A DNA stretch of 64,000 nucleotides, taken from positions 1-64,000 of the forward strand of contig NZ_JAAALB010000022.1 of assembly GCF_009905545.1 (NCBI RefSeq), given 5' to 3'. The notes beneath the pieces are model-generated. The model did no database searches and had not been told where the DNA came from. It saw only the letters and a program-made list of their open reading frames with translations. This document shows, piece by piece, positions 35,653-44,629 of the stretch; the stretch's first letter is position 1, and every line of letters begins with the position of its first letter. The stretch is from Cellulophaga sp. BC115SP. GTDB taxonomy: Bacteria > Bacteroidota > Bacteroidia > Cytophagales > Spirosomataceae. Position numbers and translations under genes: made by a program.

Positions 35653-36933
35653 ATGCAAAATCCAGAAGAAGATAAACTCAAACGCTTGCTCCAAGATACC
35701 TTCTCGGATTATGAGCCTGAGCCGTCCGAACAAACTTGGGAATACATAGATGCATCCATTCATCCACATCAGCCATTTGCTGCTAAGTTTGCTAAAAGAC
35801 TGGCAGTAGCAGCCATTGCGTTGTTACTCTTGATAAGCACTGGCGTTATTTTTATGCTTAAACGGAATTCTCAAAAAAGTGATTTTCAAGTCAGTCTTTT
35901 AGAAAAAAATAAAGACTATACAGAACACAAAAAATCTTCTTTAGCAACAACTAGAGAGGTCGCTATCTTCAAAAAAGAAAGTCAAAATAGTCATTCGATA
36001 CCAAGTATAAATAATCCTGTATTTGAGAGTTCTTCTTATTCGCATCATCAAAAAAAGGTTTCAACAAAACAACTCATTCAGGCACAAACTTCAAGAACCG
36101 AAGGAGATAATAATACTGATTCTGGCTTACTTTCATCACCATCGGCAAGTACAGAAGCGCTTAACAATCTTACCATCAAAAATCATTTTTCAGCGTCTAT
36201 TGAAACGCCTGAATTGGGAATCAAAATTGATAAAATCGAGTCTCTAAAAAGCAAAAATATTTTGGTTAACCAGCCTAGGGTTGAATTACCAATTTTTGCC
36301 AATATTATTTTAGGTAAACCTCGAAAACCAGTGTTAAAATCTGCCTATTTGAGTATGAGTATTACTCCTTTACAGACCTATCGAATATTGAAAATAGACA
36401 ATCCTGAAATAGTAAGTTTACAAAGAAATAAGTTACTCGACCCCGAACGAAACGGTTTTGAAGCCACCATAGGAATTACTAAACCCATCAGTAATTCTTG
36501 GAATTTTAGAGGAGGCATTTCGTTCTTAAAAATGCGACAATGGGCTGAATATAAAATAAATACAGATAAATATTTGGTAAAAAACACCAACCAAGGCACG
36601 ATTGAGCAAATCACTCAAAATAAAGTAGAAAGTGAAAATCTGGAGATGTTTGGGCTTCATGCCGACATACAACGATTGTTGCACATTACTGGACGAAACC
36701 GCTATTTTTTGTCTACAGGTACTGATGTGATGTATCAGCACACCAATGGTCAACTCAATACTTTTCTGCAAGTTTCGGGTGGCGTGCAACATACAATTAA
36801 TGCACATTGCTTTTTGACGCTAGAGCCGACAGCAAGCTACATGCTCAATAATATCAACCACTCAAGTAATTTTATTCAAACAAGTGCGTACAACCTTGGA
36901 CTTAAGATAGGGCTCAGTTATAAAATACAGTAA
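35653..36933 (+). CDS. Membrane-anchored protein with outer-membrane barrel-like C-terminus, probable anti-sigma partner
   Basis: The 426-residue protein has a short acidic cytoplasmic segment ending near residue 55 (EDKLKRLLQDTFSDYEPEPSEQTW). One membrane helix follows at about residues 57-75 (AVAAIALLLLISTGVIFML), then a Ser/Thr/Asn-rich linker to about residue 190. The C-terminus of about 200 residues has alternating strands resembling an outer-membrane barrel (NGFEATIGITKPISNSWNFRGGISFLKM, ending LGLKIGLSYKIQ). Proteins of this layout follow ECF sigma genes in Bacteroidota and may link the two membranes. The sigma-binding role is inferred from position. Confidence 0.65.
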   Translation: MQNPEEDKLKRLLQDTFSDYEPEPSEQTWEYIDASIHPHQPFAAKFAKRLAVAAIALLLLISTGVIFMLKRNSQKSDFQVSLLEKNKDYTEHKKSSLATTREVAIFKKESQNSHSIPSINNPVFESSSYSHHQKKVSTKQLIQAQTSRTEGDNNTDSGLLSSPSASTEALNNLTIKNHFSASIETPELGIKIDKIESLKSKNILVNQPRVELPIFANIILGKPRKPVLKSAYLSMSITPLQTYRILKIDNPEIVSLQRNKLLDPERNGFEATIGITKPISNSWNFRGGISFLKMRQWAEYKINTDKYLVKNTNQGTIEQITQNKVESENLEMFGLHADIQRLLHITGRNRYFLSTGTDVMYQHTNGQLNTFLQVSGGVQHTINAHCFLTLEPTASYMLNNINHSSNFIQTSAYNLGLKIGLSYKIQ

Positions 36934-36947
36934 TTTTACCTGCTTCA

Positions 36948-36976
36948 GGCAATAAGCTTTATGCCCTAGGCTAAAC
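36948..36976 (+). repeat. Short fragment of the 168-base repeat
   Basis: ATAAGCTTTATGCCCTAGGCTAAA resembles GGCTTTATGCTGTAGGCTAAA in the repeat at 39534. Only this part is recognisable. Confidence 0.4.
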
Positions 36977-37069
36977 TAAAAACTCACATTCTCAACATAG
37001 AGTTAATCCTTAAAACTTCATTCACTAAATCTATAGAGGCTTATTTAGGCATTTCAAACATTCCATTAT

Positions 37070-39379
37070 ATGAAAAAAATTACCTGTTTATTCGCTATTC
37101 TACTAGCGATGTGTGGCACAGCTTTTGGACAAACATCCCCGAAATTGCTATGGGAACGACAAGACCTTTACCTCGAAAATGACGTACCCTATACCCTATT
37201 AGATGTCACCGCCTCTGGCAAAACCATCGTGACAGTTTTAAGTGGTTTCACAGGGCAAACGATGGGATATCGGATATTTGATAAAGACGGAAATGAACTC
37301 AATTTTCCGTATGGAAAAGTACTTTCTAAGCTAAAAAGAGGCAATAGGGTCAGTTGGATTACCACGCAGGACAGTCTCCTGATTTTTGATAAAGAATTAT
37401 CGCTAATAAAAGCAGTTAAACATTCTATGGCAAGCGTACTGGCTTCTACAGAAGTGACTGATGGGTTAGTTTTTTATGCTGAAAAAACGATTTACAAATA
37501 CAATTTTGCGGGCGCTCTGCTTTGGCAATATAACGCTAATCAAAAAATCGAAGGTTTTGCTAATAGCAAACTCACGCTATTTAGACTTGAAGGAGGCGAA
37601 TATCTCTATTTAGACAGCTTTGGTAAAGAAAAAGTAAAAGTCCCAACGATGGGTGCGAGCGGTGCAGGCTTTGGCGGTGGTGCCATGTCAGTCATTAAAT
37701 CGCCAGATGCTGGCTTTTGGTTAATAGGAAGCAAAGAAGTTTATCGTTACGACTCCACAGGAATTCGGATAGGCTATGTGGATTTTGTGAAAGAAAAAAT
37801 AGATTCAAATCCCTATTTCAGTCAAAAAGGTAGTATTGTCACTTCTAATAATGAGGAAGTAAGCACCAATTCCATTGTGTTGGTTCATCAAAAACAGGAT
37901 GGATTTTACCTCATCAAAATAGACAAATCTGGTCAATATCAAACTTTGAGTTTTAAAGATAGCAACTTGTATGGCGCTTACGAACCATCTACTTATCGAA
38001 TTGATGACGATAGGGTGATGTTTCAAATCAACGGCAATTCAGGTGGAAAATTTATTGGATTTGGTAATTTCAAAGCTGCCAATGCCAATTGGGTTAAACA
38101 ACTCACCAGCACGGATTATTTCTCTGGTTTTTCGGGCAATGTATTTTCTGTGTTAAAAGAAAAAACCAAAGTGAGCCCTATCGACAATCTGGCATTCAAC
38201 GAGGTTATTGGCTATGATTTGGATGGTACCGTAAAATGGTCATTTAAAGATGAGACCATTACCTATCCACAAGTTCTGGCTGATTTGATGTATATCAATC
38301 ATGGGGCATTTTATTCAAAAATTCGATTGAGTGATGGTGGCTTAATTTGGAAAAAATCCAAACCTACCAATAGTCACAATGCGTATCATTTTTTTGTAAA
38401 CGATAAAGAAGGCAATGACTATTGGATTTATTCGAAAGATTATGGCGTAGAGACAAAGATTGACTTTATCTCAAAATCGACACTTGCAACTACATTATTC
38501 TTTGAGTATCCAAAGAACTATTATCCACTACGTTCGAACTATTTCATCGATTCTCAAAACAAAACATTAACCACCATTACCTCTGGTGAGGATGACACTA
38601 TCACCATGCACCGCTTACGAAAATACGCTACAAAATGCTTCTATCATGCCAACGCTTCCATCGATGTAAGTGGTGCAGCAGAAGTATGTTCGGGCACACA
38701 AGTTCAATTATCTGTAGTCCAACAAGATGGCTCCAGCTATCAATGGCAAAAAGATGGACAAAATATAGCCTCCGCCAATAGTAATATTTACAAGGTTGAC
38801 CTTTCAGGCTCATATTCGGTCATTATCCAAGACCCTCTTTGTCAGAGCACATCTATTTCAAATCCTGTCAAAGTTACCATTAAGCCTACGCCTGAGGCAA
38901 GTATTACCACCGATATAAAGGGTACAGTCTATGAACCATTCAAGGTAAAAATGAATGCCAACACAGGAAGCGGATTAACCTATCAATGGTTGAGAAATGA
39001 CTCATTAATAGTTAGTGCAAGCAGCTCCATATACGAAGCTCAAGTATCCGGAGAGTATCGTGTTAAGGTAACAAAAGAAGGCTGTAGTCAACTATCTTCA
39101 CCTTTAAAAATAAGCATTGCTATTCCACTTGGAACAGAAGCGGATTTTGGATCTGAGCAGGTGAAAATCTACCCAAATCCCAGCTATGGAGACTTCACAG
39201 TTGTTCTACCAAACACCCTCAAAAATGCCGAGTTACAACTATTTGATAGTATCGGACGCTCCTATCCCCTGACTTTCAACGATAACCAAATTCATACAGA
39301 AATGCTCAGCAGAGGTATGTATTTCTTGAAAATTATACAAGGAAACCGAACTATAACCCGCAAAGTAATGATTGAGTAA
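37070..39379 (+). CDS. Type IX-secreted protein with beta-propeller and Ig-like domains
   Basis: The 769-residue protein has a signal peptide (MKKITCLFAILLAMCGTAFGQ). About 500 residues of WD/PQQ-like short repeats (YNFAGALLWQYNANQKIEG and similar) follow. Two Ig/PKD-like modules lie at about residues 535-610 and 610-695 (YQWQKDGQNIASANSNIY; YQWLRNDSLIVSASSSIY). The C-terminus (VKIYPNPSYGDF ... GMYFLKIIQGNRTITRKVMIE) is a type A sorting domain of the type IX secretion system, so it should be carried to the cell surface. Function beyond binding or display is unknown. It follows the second ECF sigma unit, which may control it. Confidence 0.85.
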   Translation: MKKITCLFAILLAMCGTAFGQTSPKLLWERQDLYLENDVPYTLLDVTASGKTIVTVLSGFTGQTMGYRIFDKDGNELNFPYGKVLSKLKRGNRVSWITTQDSLLIFDKELSLIKAVKHSMASVLASTEVTDGLVFYAEKTIYKYNFAGALLWQYNANQKIEGFANSKLTLFRLEGGEYLYLDSFGKEKVKVPTMGASGAGFGGGAMSVIKSPDAGFWLIGSKEVYRYDSTGIRIGYVDFVKEKIDSNPYFSQKGSIVTSNNEEVSTNSIVLVHQKQDGFYLIKIDKSGQYQTLSFKDSNLYGAYEPSTYRIDDDRVMFQINGNSGGKFIGFGNFKAANANWVKQLTSTDYFSGFSGNVFSVLKEKTKVSPIDNLAFNEVIGYDLDGTVKWSFKDETITYPQVLADLMYINHGAFYSKIRLSDGGLIWKKSKPTNSHNAYHFFVNDKEGNDYWIYSKDYGVETKIDFISKSTLATTLFFEYPKNYYPLRSNYFIDSQNKTLTTITSGEDDTITMHRLRKYATKCFYHANASIDVSGAAEVCSGTQVQLSVVQQDGSSYQWQKDGQNIASANSNIYKVDLSGSYSVIIQDPLCQSTSISNPVKVTIKPTPEASITTDIKGTVYEPFKVKMNANTGSGLTYQWLRNDSLIVSASSSIYEAQVSGEYRVKVTKEGCSQLSSPLKISIAIPLGTEADFGSEQVKIYPNPSYGDFTVVLPNTLKNAELQLFDSIGRSYPLTFNDNQIHTEMLSRGMYFLKIIQGNRTITRKVMIE

Positions 39380-39472
39380 ATGGATGTTATTGGTTATTGG
39401 TTATTTGTGTATCTGTTATTTGTATATTCGTTATTGGTAATCACTTAACATCAGATACTAAGCATAAAGCTC

Positions 39473-39530
39473 AGCGCCGTAGGAGCTAAAGCAAACCAAG
39501 TATCTTGAACACTTCCTCACCTACGGCGCT
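39473..39530. repeat. Hairpin with AGCGCCGTAGG arms
   Basis: AGCGCCGTAGGAG pairs with CTCACCTACGGCGCT around a 30-base loop. The arms match the inner hairpin at 5517-5577, so both belong to one dispersed repeat family. Confidence 0.65.
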
Positions 39531-39533
39531 TTT

Positions 39534-39701
39534 AAGTTAGCGGGTAAAATTATTTTAATTTTACCCGCATTAAGCTCTAGGCTTTATGCTGTAGGCTAAA
39601 AGTTAAATAGTAATTCTCATAAAACAATTGAGGCTTTTTTTCTTAATGCTTACGGCTTACAGCCTAAAACGTATTAATGTAATTTTATTTTGCATTAATA
39701 C
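39534..39701 (+). repeat. 168-base intergenic repeat, left inverted copy
   Basis: The sequence AAGTTAG.GGGTAAAAT...GCATTAATAC is repeated in reverse orientation at 41534-41702. Key shared words, in order, are TTACCCGCATTAAGCTCTAGGC, TTTATGCTGTAGGCTAAAAGTT, TTAATGC.TACGGCTTACAGC and TTTTATTTTGCATTAATAC. The pair brackets the three-gene cassette at 39807-41449. Confidence 0.8.
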
Positions 39702-39806
39702 TGAATAACTCTAGTTATATAAACCTTAATTTGTAAGAAAACTAATAAGTTATGGCTAAATTGGAATTCTTCAGTCACAACGATACTAAACCCTCTACCT
39801 TCAAAA

Positions 39807-40406
39807 ATGCAACATTCCACCATCACCCACAGAATCATTGAACTCAAAAACAATGACCTTGCTCTGAGAGATCGGTTAGCAAAAGAGGGGCGCTTGAGCG
39901 ATGGCTATGACGAAGAAATGAGTGCTTTACATATCCACAATGCCAATATTCTTAGCGAAATCATTGAAGAGATTGGGTATCCAACGGTTGAAAAAGTTGG
40001 AAAAGAAGCCAGTGAAGCCGCTTGGTTGGTTATTCAGCATTCGATTGCTTTACCAAATTTTATGAAACGATGTGCCTCGCTTTTAAAAAAGGCTGTCGAC
40101 GAACACAAAGAGACCCCTACAAATTATGCTCATCTAACAGACCGAATCGCTGTTCTTGGGGGTAAACCACAAATATTTGGCACCCAATTCGACTGGGACG
40201 AAAATGGACAACTTAGCCCCAATCCTGTGGAGGATAAAACCAATGTAAACGAAAGAAGAAAATCTGTAGGACTGTTGAGCATTGAAGAACAAACGGAACT
40301 AATACGCTTTCATGCCCGCCAAGATAATCTCATCCCACCAAAGAATTTTGAGCAAAGAAAACAAGAAATGGAAGAATGGAAAAAGCGTGTAGGCTGGGTT
40401 TTGTGA
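39807..40406 (+). CDS. DUF6624-like protein
   Basis: The 199-residue soluble protein resembles DUF6624 members. Family pattern visible: LRDRLAKEG, IGYPTVEKVGKEASEAAWLVIQHS near residue 55, FMKRCASLLKKAVDEHKETPTNYAHLTDRIAVLGGKPQIFGTQF and NVNERRKSVGL near residue 150. No signal peptide. Function of the family is unknown. It is the first of three genes between inverted repeats, and the frame starts at an ATG just after an AT-rich leader. Confidence 0.72.
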   Translation: MQHSTITHRIIELKNNDLALRDRLAKEGRLSDGYDEEMSALHIHNANILSEIIEEIGYPTVEKVGKEASEAAWLVIQHSIALPNFMKRCASLLKKAVDEHKETPTNYAHLTDRIAVLGGKPQIFGTQFDWDENGQLSPNPVEDKTNVNERRKSVGLLSIEEQTELIRFHARQDNLIPPKNFEQRKQEMEEWKKRVGWVL

Positions 40407-40462
40407 TTAAACTTCTACAAGTTTATTCAGCTTTGAGATAAAGACATATTGAATGTTTTATC

Positions 40463-40470
40463 TAATTTTG
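40463..40470 (+). promoter_or_regulatory. Candidate -7 promoter element
   Basis: TAATTTTG matches TAnnTTTG and lies 20 bases before the ATG at 40491. A -33 box at the ideal spacing is not clear, so the call is weak. Confidence 0.3.
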
Positions 40471-40490
40471 AATCTATAAAATAAAGAATC

Positions 40491-40805
40491 ATGATGACCT
40501 TAAGAGACGCTATCCTAGAAAATCAAAATTATGTTGATCCAGATGAAGGAATGTATGTAGTATTCGCCCGAAAAACTAACAACGCTTTTGAGCCTTCTTC
40601 TGAAGCGCGTATTTTACTGTTGACGCATCAAGATTTTGAAATCGAAATAGCAGATTATACCAATACCCATTGCCCAGGGTTTGACTATTTCTTGGAAATG
40701 AATATCATCCAAGATTTTTGGGGAGATTTGAAAGCTAATCAAAGAATCAATCAACAGGAAAAATGGGTAAAGCGATTAATACAATATGCTGAAAATGATA
40801 CCTAG
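40491..40805 (+). CDS. Hypothetical protein, 104 aa
   Basis: The product is an acidic soluble protein with pattern YVDPDEGMYVVFARKTNNAFEP near residues 13-35 and a helical C-terminus (WGDLKANQRINQQEKWVKRLIQYAEN). Translation may start at either of two adjacent ATG codons (40491 or 40494). No family assigned. A TAATTTTG box 20 bases upstream suggests it can have its own promoter. Confidence 0.55.
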   Translation: MMTLRDAILENQNYVDPDEGMYVVFARKTNNAFEPSSEARILLLTHQDFEIEIADYTNTHCPGFDYFLEMNIIQDFWGDLKANQRINQQEKWVKRLIQYAENDT

Positions 40806-40885
40806 AAATTTTCGTTTCTTGTGATATTTCTAGCAATTGCATCAAAGACTCTTTTCCATTTAATATTCTATTATCTTAAATATAC

Positions 40886-41449
40886 ATGCCAAACCAATAT
40901 CTTACCGACCAAATATTTGATAAAATTAATGAGCTAGCCAAAGGTGAATACGAAAACTGTAGTTTTACCAATTGTGATTTGTCAAACAAAAACCTCTCTG
41001 GATTTAAATTTACAGACTGTCGTTTCGTAGGTTGCAACCTGAGCTTGGCAGCAATCAGTGGTGTTGCTTTTCAAGGAGTTACTTTTAAAGACTGTAAAAT
41101 TTTAGGGCTTCGATTTGATACTTGTAATCCATTTGGCTTTGAAGTTTCTTTTGAGGGTTGTCAGCTAAACCATGCTTCTTTTTTCAAAATAAAACTCAAG
41201 AAAACTACTTTCAAAGATACACAACTACAAGGCACCGACTTTGCTGAAGCAGACTTGACTAATGCTATTTTCGATAACTGTAATATGGAGCAAGCTATTT
41301 TTAACAGAACAATACTTGAAAAAGCAGATTTTCGAACTTCATACAATTATGCGATAGACCTAGAAAACAACCGAATAAAAAAAGCCAAGTTTTCAGTACA
41401 TGGTCTTTCTGGACTTTTACATAAATATGATTTGCATATTGAGGGATAG
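40886..41449 (+). CDS. Pentapeptide-repeat protein
   Basis: The 187-residue protein contains tandem A(D/N)LXX-type repeats across most of its length: NLSGFKFTDCRFVGCNL, then FEGCQLNHASFFKIKL and FAEADLTNAIFDNCNMEQAIF. Such proteins form a right-handed quadrilateral beta-helix. Some (Qnr type) protect DNA gyrase, but many have unknown roles, and no loop residues diagnostic of Qnr can be named here. It is the last gene of the repeat-bracketed cassette. Confidence 0.8.
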   Translation: MPNQYLTDQIFDKINELAKGEYENCSFTNCDLSNKNLSGFKFTDCRFVGCNLSLAAISGVAFQGVTFKDCKILGLRFDTCNPFGFEVSFEGCQLNHASFFKIKLKKTTFKDTQLQGTDFAEADLTNAIFDNCNMEQAIFNRTILEKADFRTSYNYAIDLENNRIKKAKFSVHGLSGLLHKYDLHIEG

Positions 41450-41533
41450 TATGAGTTCTGAATTGTTAGTGATGAGTTTCGAGTGTAATTTTATGATTAC
41501 TGATACTTTATCTAAATAATTTACACAACTTAA

Positions 41534-41702
41534 GTATTAATGCAAAATAAAATTGCATTAATATGCTTTAAGCTGTAAGCCGTAGGCATTAAGCAAAAGA
41601 GCTTAAATTATTTCATGAGAGATTCTTTTCAACTTTTAGCCTACAGCATAAAGCCTAGAGCTTAATGCGGGTAAAATTTATTTTAATTTTGCCTACTAAC
41701 TT
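41534..41702 (-). repeat. 168-base intergenic repeat, right inverted copy
   Basis: The reverse complement aligns with 39534-39701 over nearly the whole length. Its outer end also forms a local hairpin, ATTAATGCAA...TTGCATTAAT (10-base perfect arms). The copies differ most in the middle (CATGAAATAATTTAAGCTC versus CATAAAACAATTGAGGC), so they are not a recent duplication. Confidence 0.8.
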
Positions 41703-41783
41703 AATTTTGAGCAATTTCTTAAGTTAGTGGGCAAAATATGAAATAACCCAAATTTTGAGAATAAGATTATTCACTTAGTGAGT

Positions 41784-41824
41784 AAAAAAAGGCGTTCGAA
41801 ATTAGATTTTCGAACGCCTTTTTT
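41784..41824. terminator. Bidirectional terminator hairpin
   Basis: AAAAAAAGGCGTTCGAAA and TTTCGAACGCCTTTTTT form a strong stem with T-runs on both strands, between the pentapeptide gene (+) and the TonB receptor gene (-). The core matches the terminator at 22665. Confidence 0.8.
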
Positions 41825-41877
41825 GATACTAAAAATAATCAATAAATCACCACTCACTAAATTACAGATTCATCAAA

Positions 41878-44328
41878 TTAAAATCTATAATTCACTGTTA
41901 ACGCTAATTGGCGAGGTGCGATAGGGTTAATACTATAACGGTCGTGAACGATGTAATTCATTTCATTGAATATGTTCGAAACTTTTCCTAAAACAGACAC
42001 TTTGCTAAAGGTATAGCCAACAGAGAAATCAACCGTTGCGAAACCTGATAATGGAATCAAAGCATTGTATGAACTCAATGAGGCGGTAGTATTATTCAAG
42101 CCACCATTCAAACCAACTACGTTGTTATTCCCTGCAAAGCGATTTCCAGTATAAAAGGCAGATAAGCCAAGCTTCACTCCTTTCAACTTCGTATTATCAA
42201 AAGTATAGAAAATCGAACCATTGGCTGTACTTCTTGGACTTCTAATGAGTTGCTCGCCTTCTACTTGTGAACCAACCGCACCTGTAGTGTTCGTGTAGCG
42301 CATATAGTTATATCCGTAACCAAGTAAAAAGTAAAAGTTTTTAGACAAAACACCATTGAAATCTACTTCAAAACCATCACTTGTTGTTTCGCCTGATAAT
42401 TCTTTGATATTCGTATTGGTATTTGGATTTCCATTTTTATCAAAAAGCGCTGTTTGAGCAAAATTGCTATTAATGATTTTGTACACACTTAAGTTAGCGG
42501 ACAATTTACCGTCTAAAAACTCATTTTTCACGCCAATTTCATAGTTGTCGATAATCGAAGGCTTAAGGTTGTCACCATTAATATCGGTACCAGTATTAAT
42601 CGTAAAACTATTGCTATAAGATGAATATATCGAGGTTGTTTTCAATGGTTGGTAAATCAATGCTAATTTCGGAGAAAGAGCACCATCCGATTTATCAGCA
42701 GTAGCACCACGACGCTCAACATTTTTCTCAAGGTTCAAGATAGTTGATTGAAACGCTGTTTGATACGAATATCTCAAACCTGCTAGCACCTTAAATTTGG
42801 AAGTAATAGTTAACAAATCCTGAACATAAACGCCATAGCGATTCTGTGGAGTTGTTGTACGAGCCGTATCTGCAATCGTAGGAATATCGGTACGTGCTAC
42901 ATATTTCGAGAAATCAAAGATATTGATTTTGTCATACGCAGTACCCACTACGCCGGCCGCTGAAGTAAATTTAAAGCTATGACTCACATTTGAAATTCTT
43001 AAGAAATCAGCCCCTACCAATAATTGATGACCAATAGCGCCTGTCTTAAAAGCACCATTCAAATTAACTTGTGCCGTATAATCTTTCTCGTTTGTATGAA
43101 CGGCACTCAATGTACGTGTATAATCACCGTTAGTAGCAATTGCACTAGGCACTCCTACTCCAAAGCCTTTAACTTCTGTATTCTGAATCGATCCAATAGC
43201 AGTTAATTTCCAGTTTGCATCAAATTTGTGATTAATTGTCAAATAGCTTGATGTTTGCTCTGTGTTATTATATGCCCAGTTGGTGTTGATGAAACGATTT
43301 CGAGGCGCATCAGGCAATTCTGTAATCGTAACTCTGCTGTTTGGAGTCCCTACCCCAGCATCTGGAACAATATTACTTTTCAAATAATCTACTTGTAACA
43401 AAACATCCGTTTTGTCATTAATTTTATATAGCAAAGATGGTGTAACATAAGTTCTGTCAGTTTTTACAACATCACGATAACTTTTTGCATTTTCGTAAGT
43501 TCCTACTACTCTGAACGCAAGATTTTTACTGATTGGTCCATACACATCAAGCGTAGGTTTGTATTGGTTATAGCTTCCAAAAAGCATAGAAGCCTGTCCA
43601 CCCCAGTCGAAACGAGGTTTTTTAGTAACCATATTGATAATCAAACCACCTGAAACGTTGCCGTATAACAAGGCCGAGCTACCTTTCATTACTTCAACTG
43701 ACTCTAGGGTACTGGCATCTGGGAAACCCATTGTATTACTAATGGTTCCATTTTTAAAAATACTTCCTCCTGCTCCCGCAATCCCTACGCTATATCCACG
43801 TGACGAAAACGTTTCAGCAACACCACCACGAGTTTCGGTTTGTGACACCCCACTCACATTTTTTACCACATCGCCAAGCCTGATAGCCTGCTGATCCGCA
43901 ATTACAGTACTTGTAACTACCCCAGTACTTTGTGGTAAATCCAATGGTCGAATATTGGCTTTTCCCAACGTGGGGGTACGATTAGCAATATAACTACCCG
44001 ACACAACAATTTCTTTAATCATTTCAGAGCTTTCAAGTAATTCAAGTGAAAGGTTTAGTGTTTTACCCTCCTCTATTACTATCTTTTGCTCAAGTGTTTT
44101 ATATCCTACAAAAGACGCAACCAAAGTGTAATTCCCACCTTTCAGATTCGAGATAGTGAACTCACCTTGTTCATCTGATGTGGTTCCTTTTTTACTTCCT
44201 TTTATTTGAACAGAAACAAACGCCGCTGGTTGACCATCATTATTGGATACTTTACCAGTAATTTGCCCTGTTTGCGCATAAATCATTTGCGTAAATAAAC
44301 ATAACAATAGTACAAAAACACTTTTCAT
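41878..44328 (-). CDS. TonB-dependent siderophore-type receptor
   Basis: The 816-residue outer-membrane receptor starts at MKSVFVLLLCLFTQMIYAQ (an ATG at 44337 would add three residues). A carboxypeptidase-like domain (GQITGKVSNNDGQPAAFVSVQIKG) covers about residues 22-100. The plug includes QSTGVVTSTVIADQQAIRLGDVVKNVSG and LESVEVMKGSSALLYGNVSGGLIINMVTKKP, which is the FhuA/FpvA-like pattern of ferric siderophore receptors. The barrel ends in YRF, a typical outer-membrane terminus. The protein lacks the STN domain of signalling receptors. A possible Fur-type site lies about 80 bases upstream, which would fit iron control. Confidence 0.9.
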   Translation of the reverse strand: MKSVFVLLLCLFTQMIYAQTGQITGKVSNNDGQPAAFVSVQIKGSKKGTTSDEQGEFTISNLKGGNYTLVASFVGYKTLEQKIVIEEGKTLNLSLELLESSEMIKEIVVSGSYIANRTPTLGKANIRPLDLPQSTGVVTSTVIADQQAIRLGDVVKNVSGVSQTETRGGVAETFSSRGYSVGIAGAGGSIFKNGTISNTMGFPDASTLESVEVMKGSSALLYGNVSGGLIINMVTKKPRFDWGGQASMLFGSYNQYKPTLDVYGPISKNLAFRVVGTYENAKSYRDVVKTDRTYVTPSLLYKINDKTDVLLQVDYLKSNIVPDAGVGTPNSRVTITELPDAPRNRFINTNWAYNNTEQTSSYLTINHKFDANWKLTAIGSIQNTEVKGFGVGVPSAIATNGDYTRTLSAVHTNEKDYTAQVNLNGAFKTGAIGHQLLVGADFLRISNVSHSFKFTSAAGVVGTAYDKINIFDFSKYVARTDIPTIADTARTTTPQNRYGVYVQDLLTITSKFKVLAGLRYSYQTAFQSTILNLEKNVERRGATADKSDGALSPKLALIYQPLKTTSIYSSYSNSFTINTGTDINGDNLKPSIIDNYEIGVKNEFLDGKLSANLSVYKIINSNFAQTALFDKNGNPNTNTNIKELSGETTSDGFEVDFNGVLSKNFYFLLGYGYNYMRYTNTTGAVGSQVEGEQLIRSPRSTANGSIFYTFDNTKLKGVKLGLSAFYTGNRFAGNNNVVGLNGGLNNTTASLSSYNALIPLSGFATVDFSVGYTFSKVSVLGKVSNIFNEMNYIVHDRYSINPIAPRQLALTVNYRF

Positions 44329-44410
44329 ATAATTCATTTCATTATTGATATTTAGACTTATTATAAATAATTGCACAAATGTAGATGCCGTAATTTTACT
44401 ACGCAAGTTT

Positions 44411-44433
44411 TTATTTAGAATAAATTAAAATAA
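44411..44433. promoter_or_regulatory. Possible Fur-type operator
   Basis: TTATTTAGAATAAATTAAAATAA has outer arms TTATTT/AAATAA and resembles the AT-rich palindromes bound by Fur in Bacteroidota. It lies 83 bases ahead of the siderophore receptor start. The dyad is imperfect and such sequences can occur by chance in AT-rich DNA. Confidence 0.3.
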
Positions 44434-44535
44434 GAATACAAATAGAATTTTTAGAAGATAGGATTGTAAAAAGAAGTGCCAAAAGGTCAATAGATTGATA
44501 CTAGTTTTCCTCAAAAAAACTTAGTCGCATAACTA

Positions 44536-44543
44536 TACTTTTG
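44536..44543 (+). promoter_or_regulatory. Candidate -7 promoter element for the TrmH-type gene
   Basis: TACTTTTG matches TAnnTTTG, about 87 bases ahead of the ATG at 44630. The -33 region lacks a clear TTTG. Confidence 0.3.
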
Positions 44544-44629
44544 CTATGCTCTTGAAAACTTGTAAATTCACTTTGTATTAGGAATTTTATTTTCCTGATA
44601 AGACAAAGCCCTATTTATCATTCTTAAAA

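Larger units (their letters stand above)
39380..39806. other. Repeat-bearing gap left of the DUF6624 cassette
   Basis: It contains degenerate GTTATTGGTTATTTGT repeats at 39388-39440, a CGCCGTAGG hairpin at 39473-39530 and the left 168-base repeat at 39534-39701. No gene is seen. Confidence 0.55.
41450..41877. other. Repeat-bearing gap right of the cassette
   Basis: It holds the GATGAGTT...GAGTGTAAT word set at 41453-41492, the right 168-base repeat at 41534-41702 and the terminator at 41784. No gene is supported. Confidence 0.55.

Noticed and set aside
39388-39440. GTTATTGGTTATTTGT words as a tandem repeat array
   Set aside because: The units are degenerate and of unequal length, so they look like low-complexity AT-rich sequence rather than a true array.
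41450-41877. Repeats right of the cassette as a CRISPR array
   Set aside because: Repeats are inverted single copies of about 168 bases, without regular spacers or a cas gene nearby.
43634-43894. 86-codon frame on the + strand opposite the siderophore receptor
   Set aside because: It overlaps the plug domain of the receptor, whose motifs show that the minus strand is coding.
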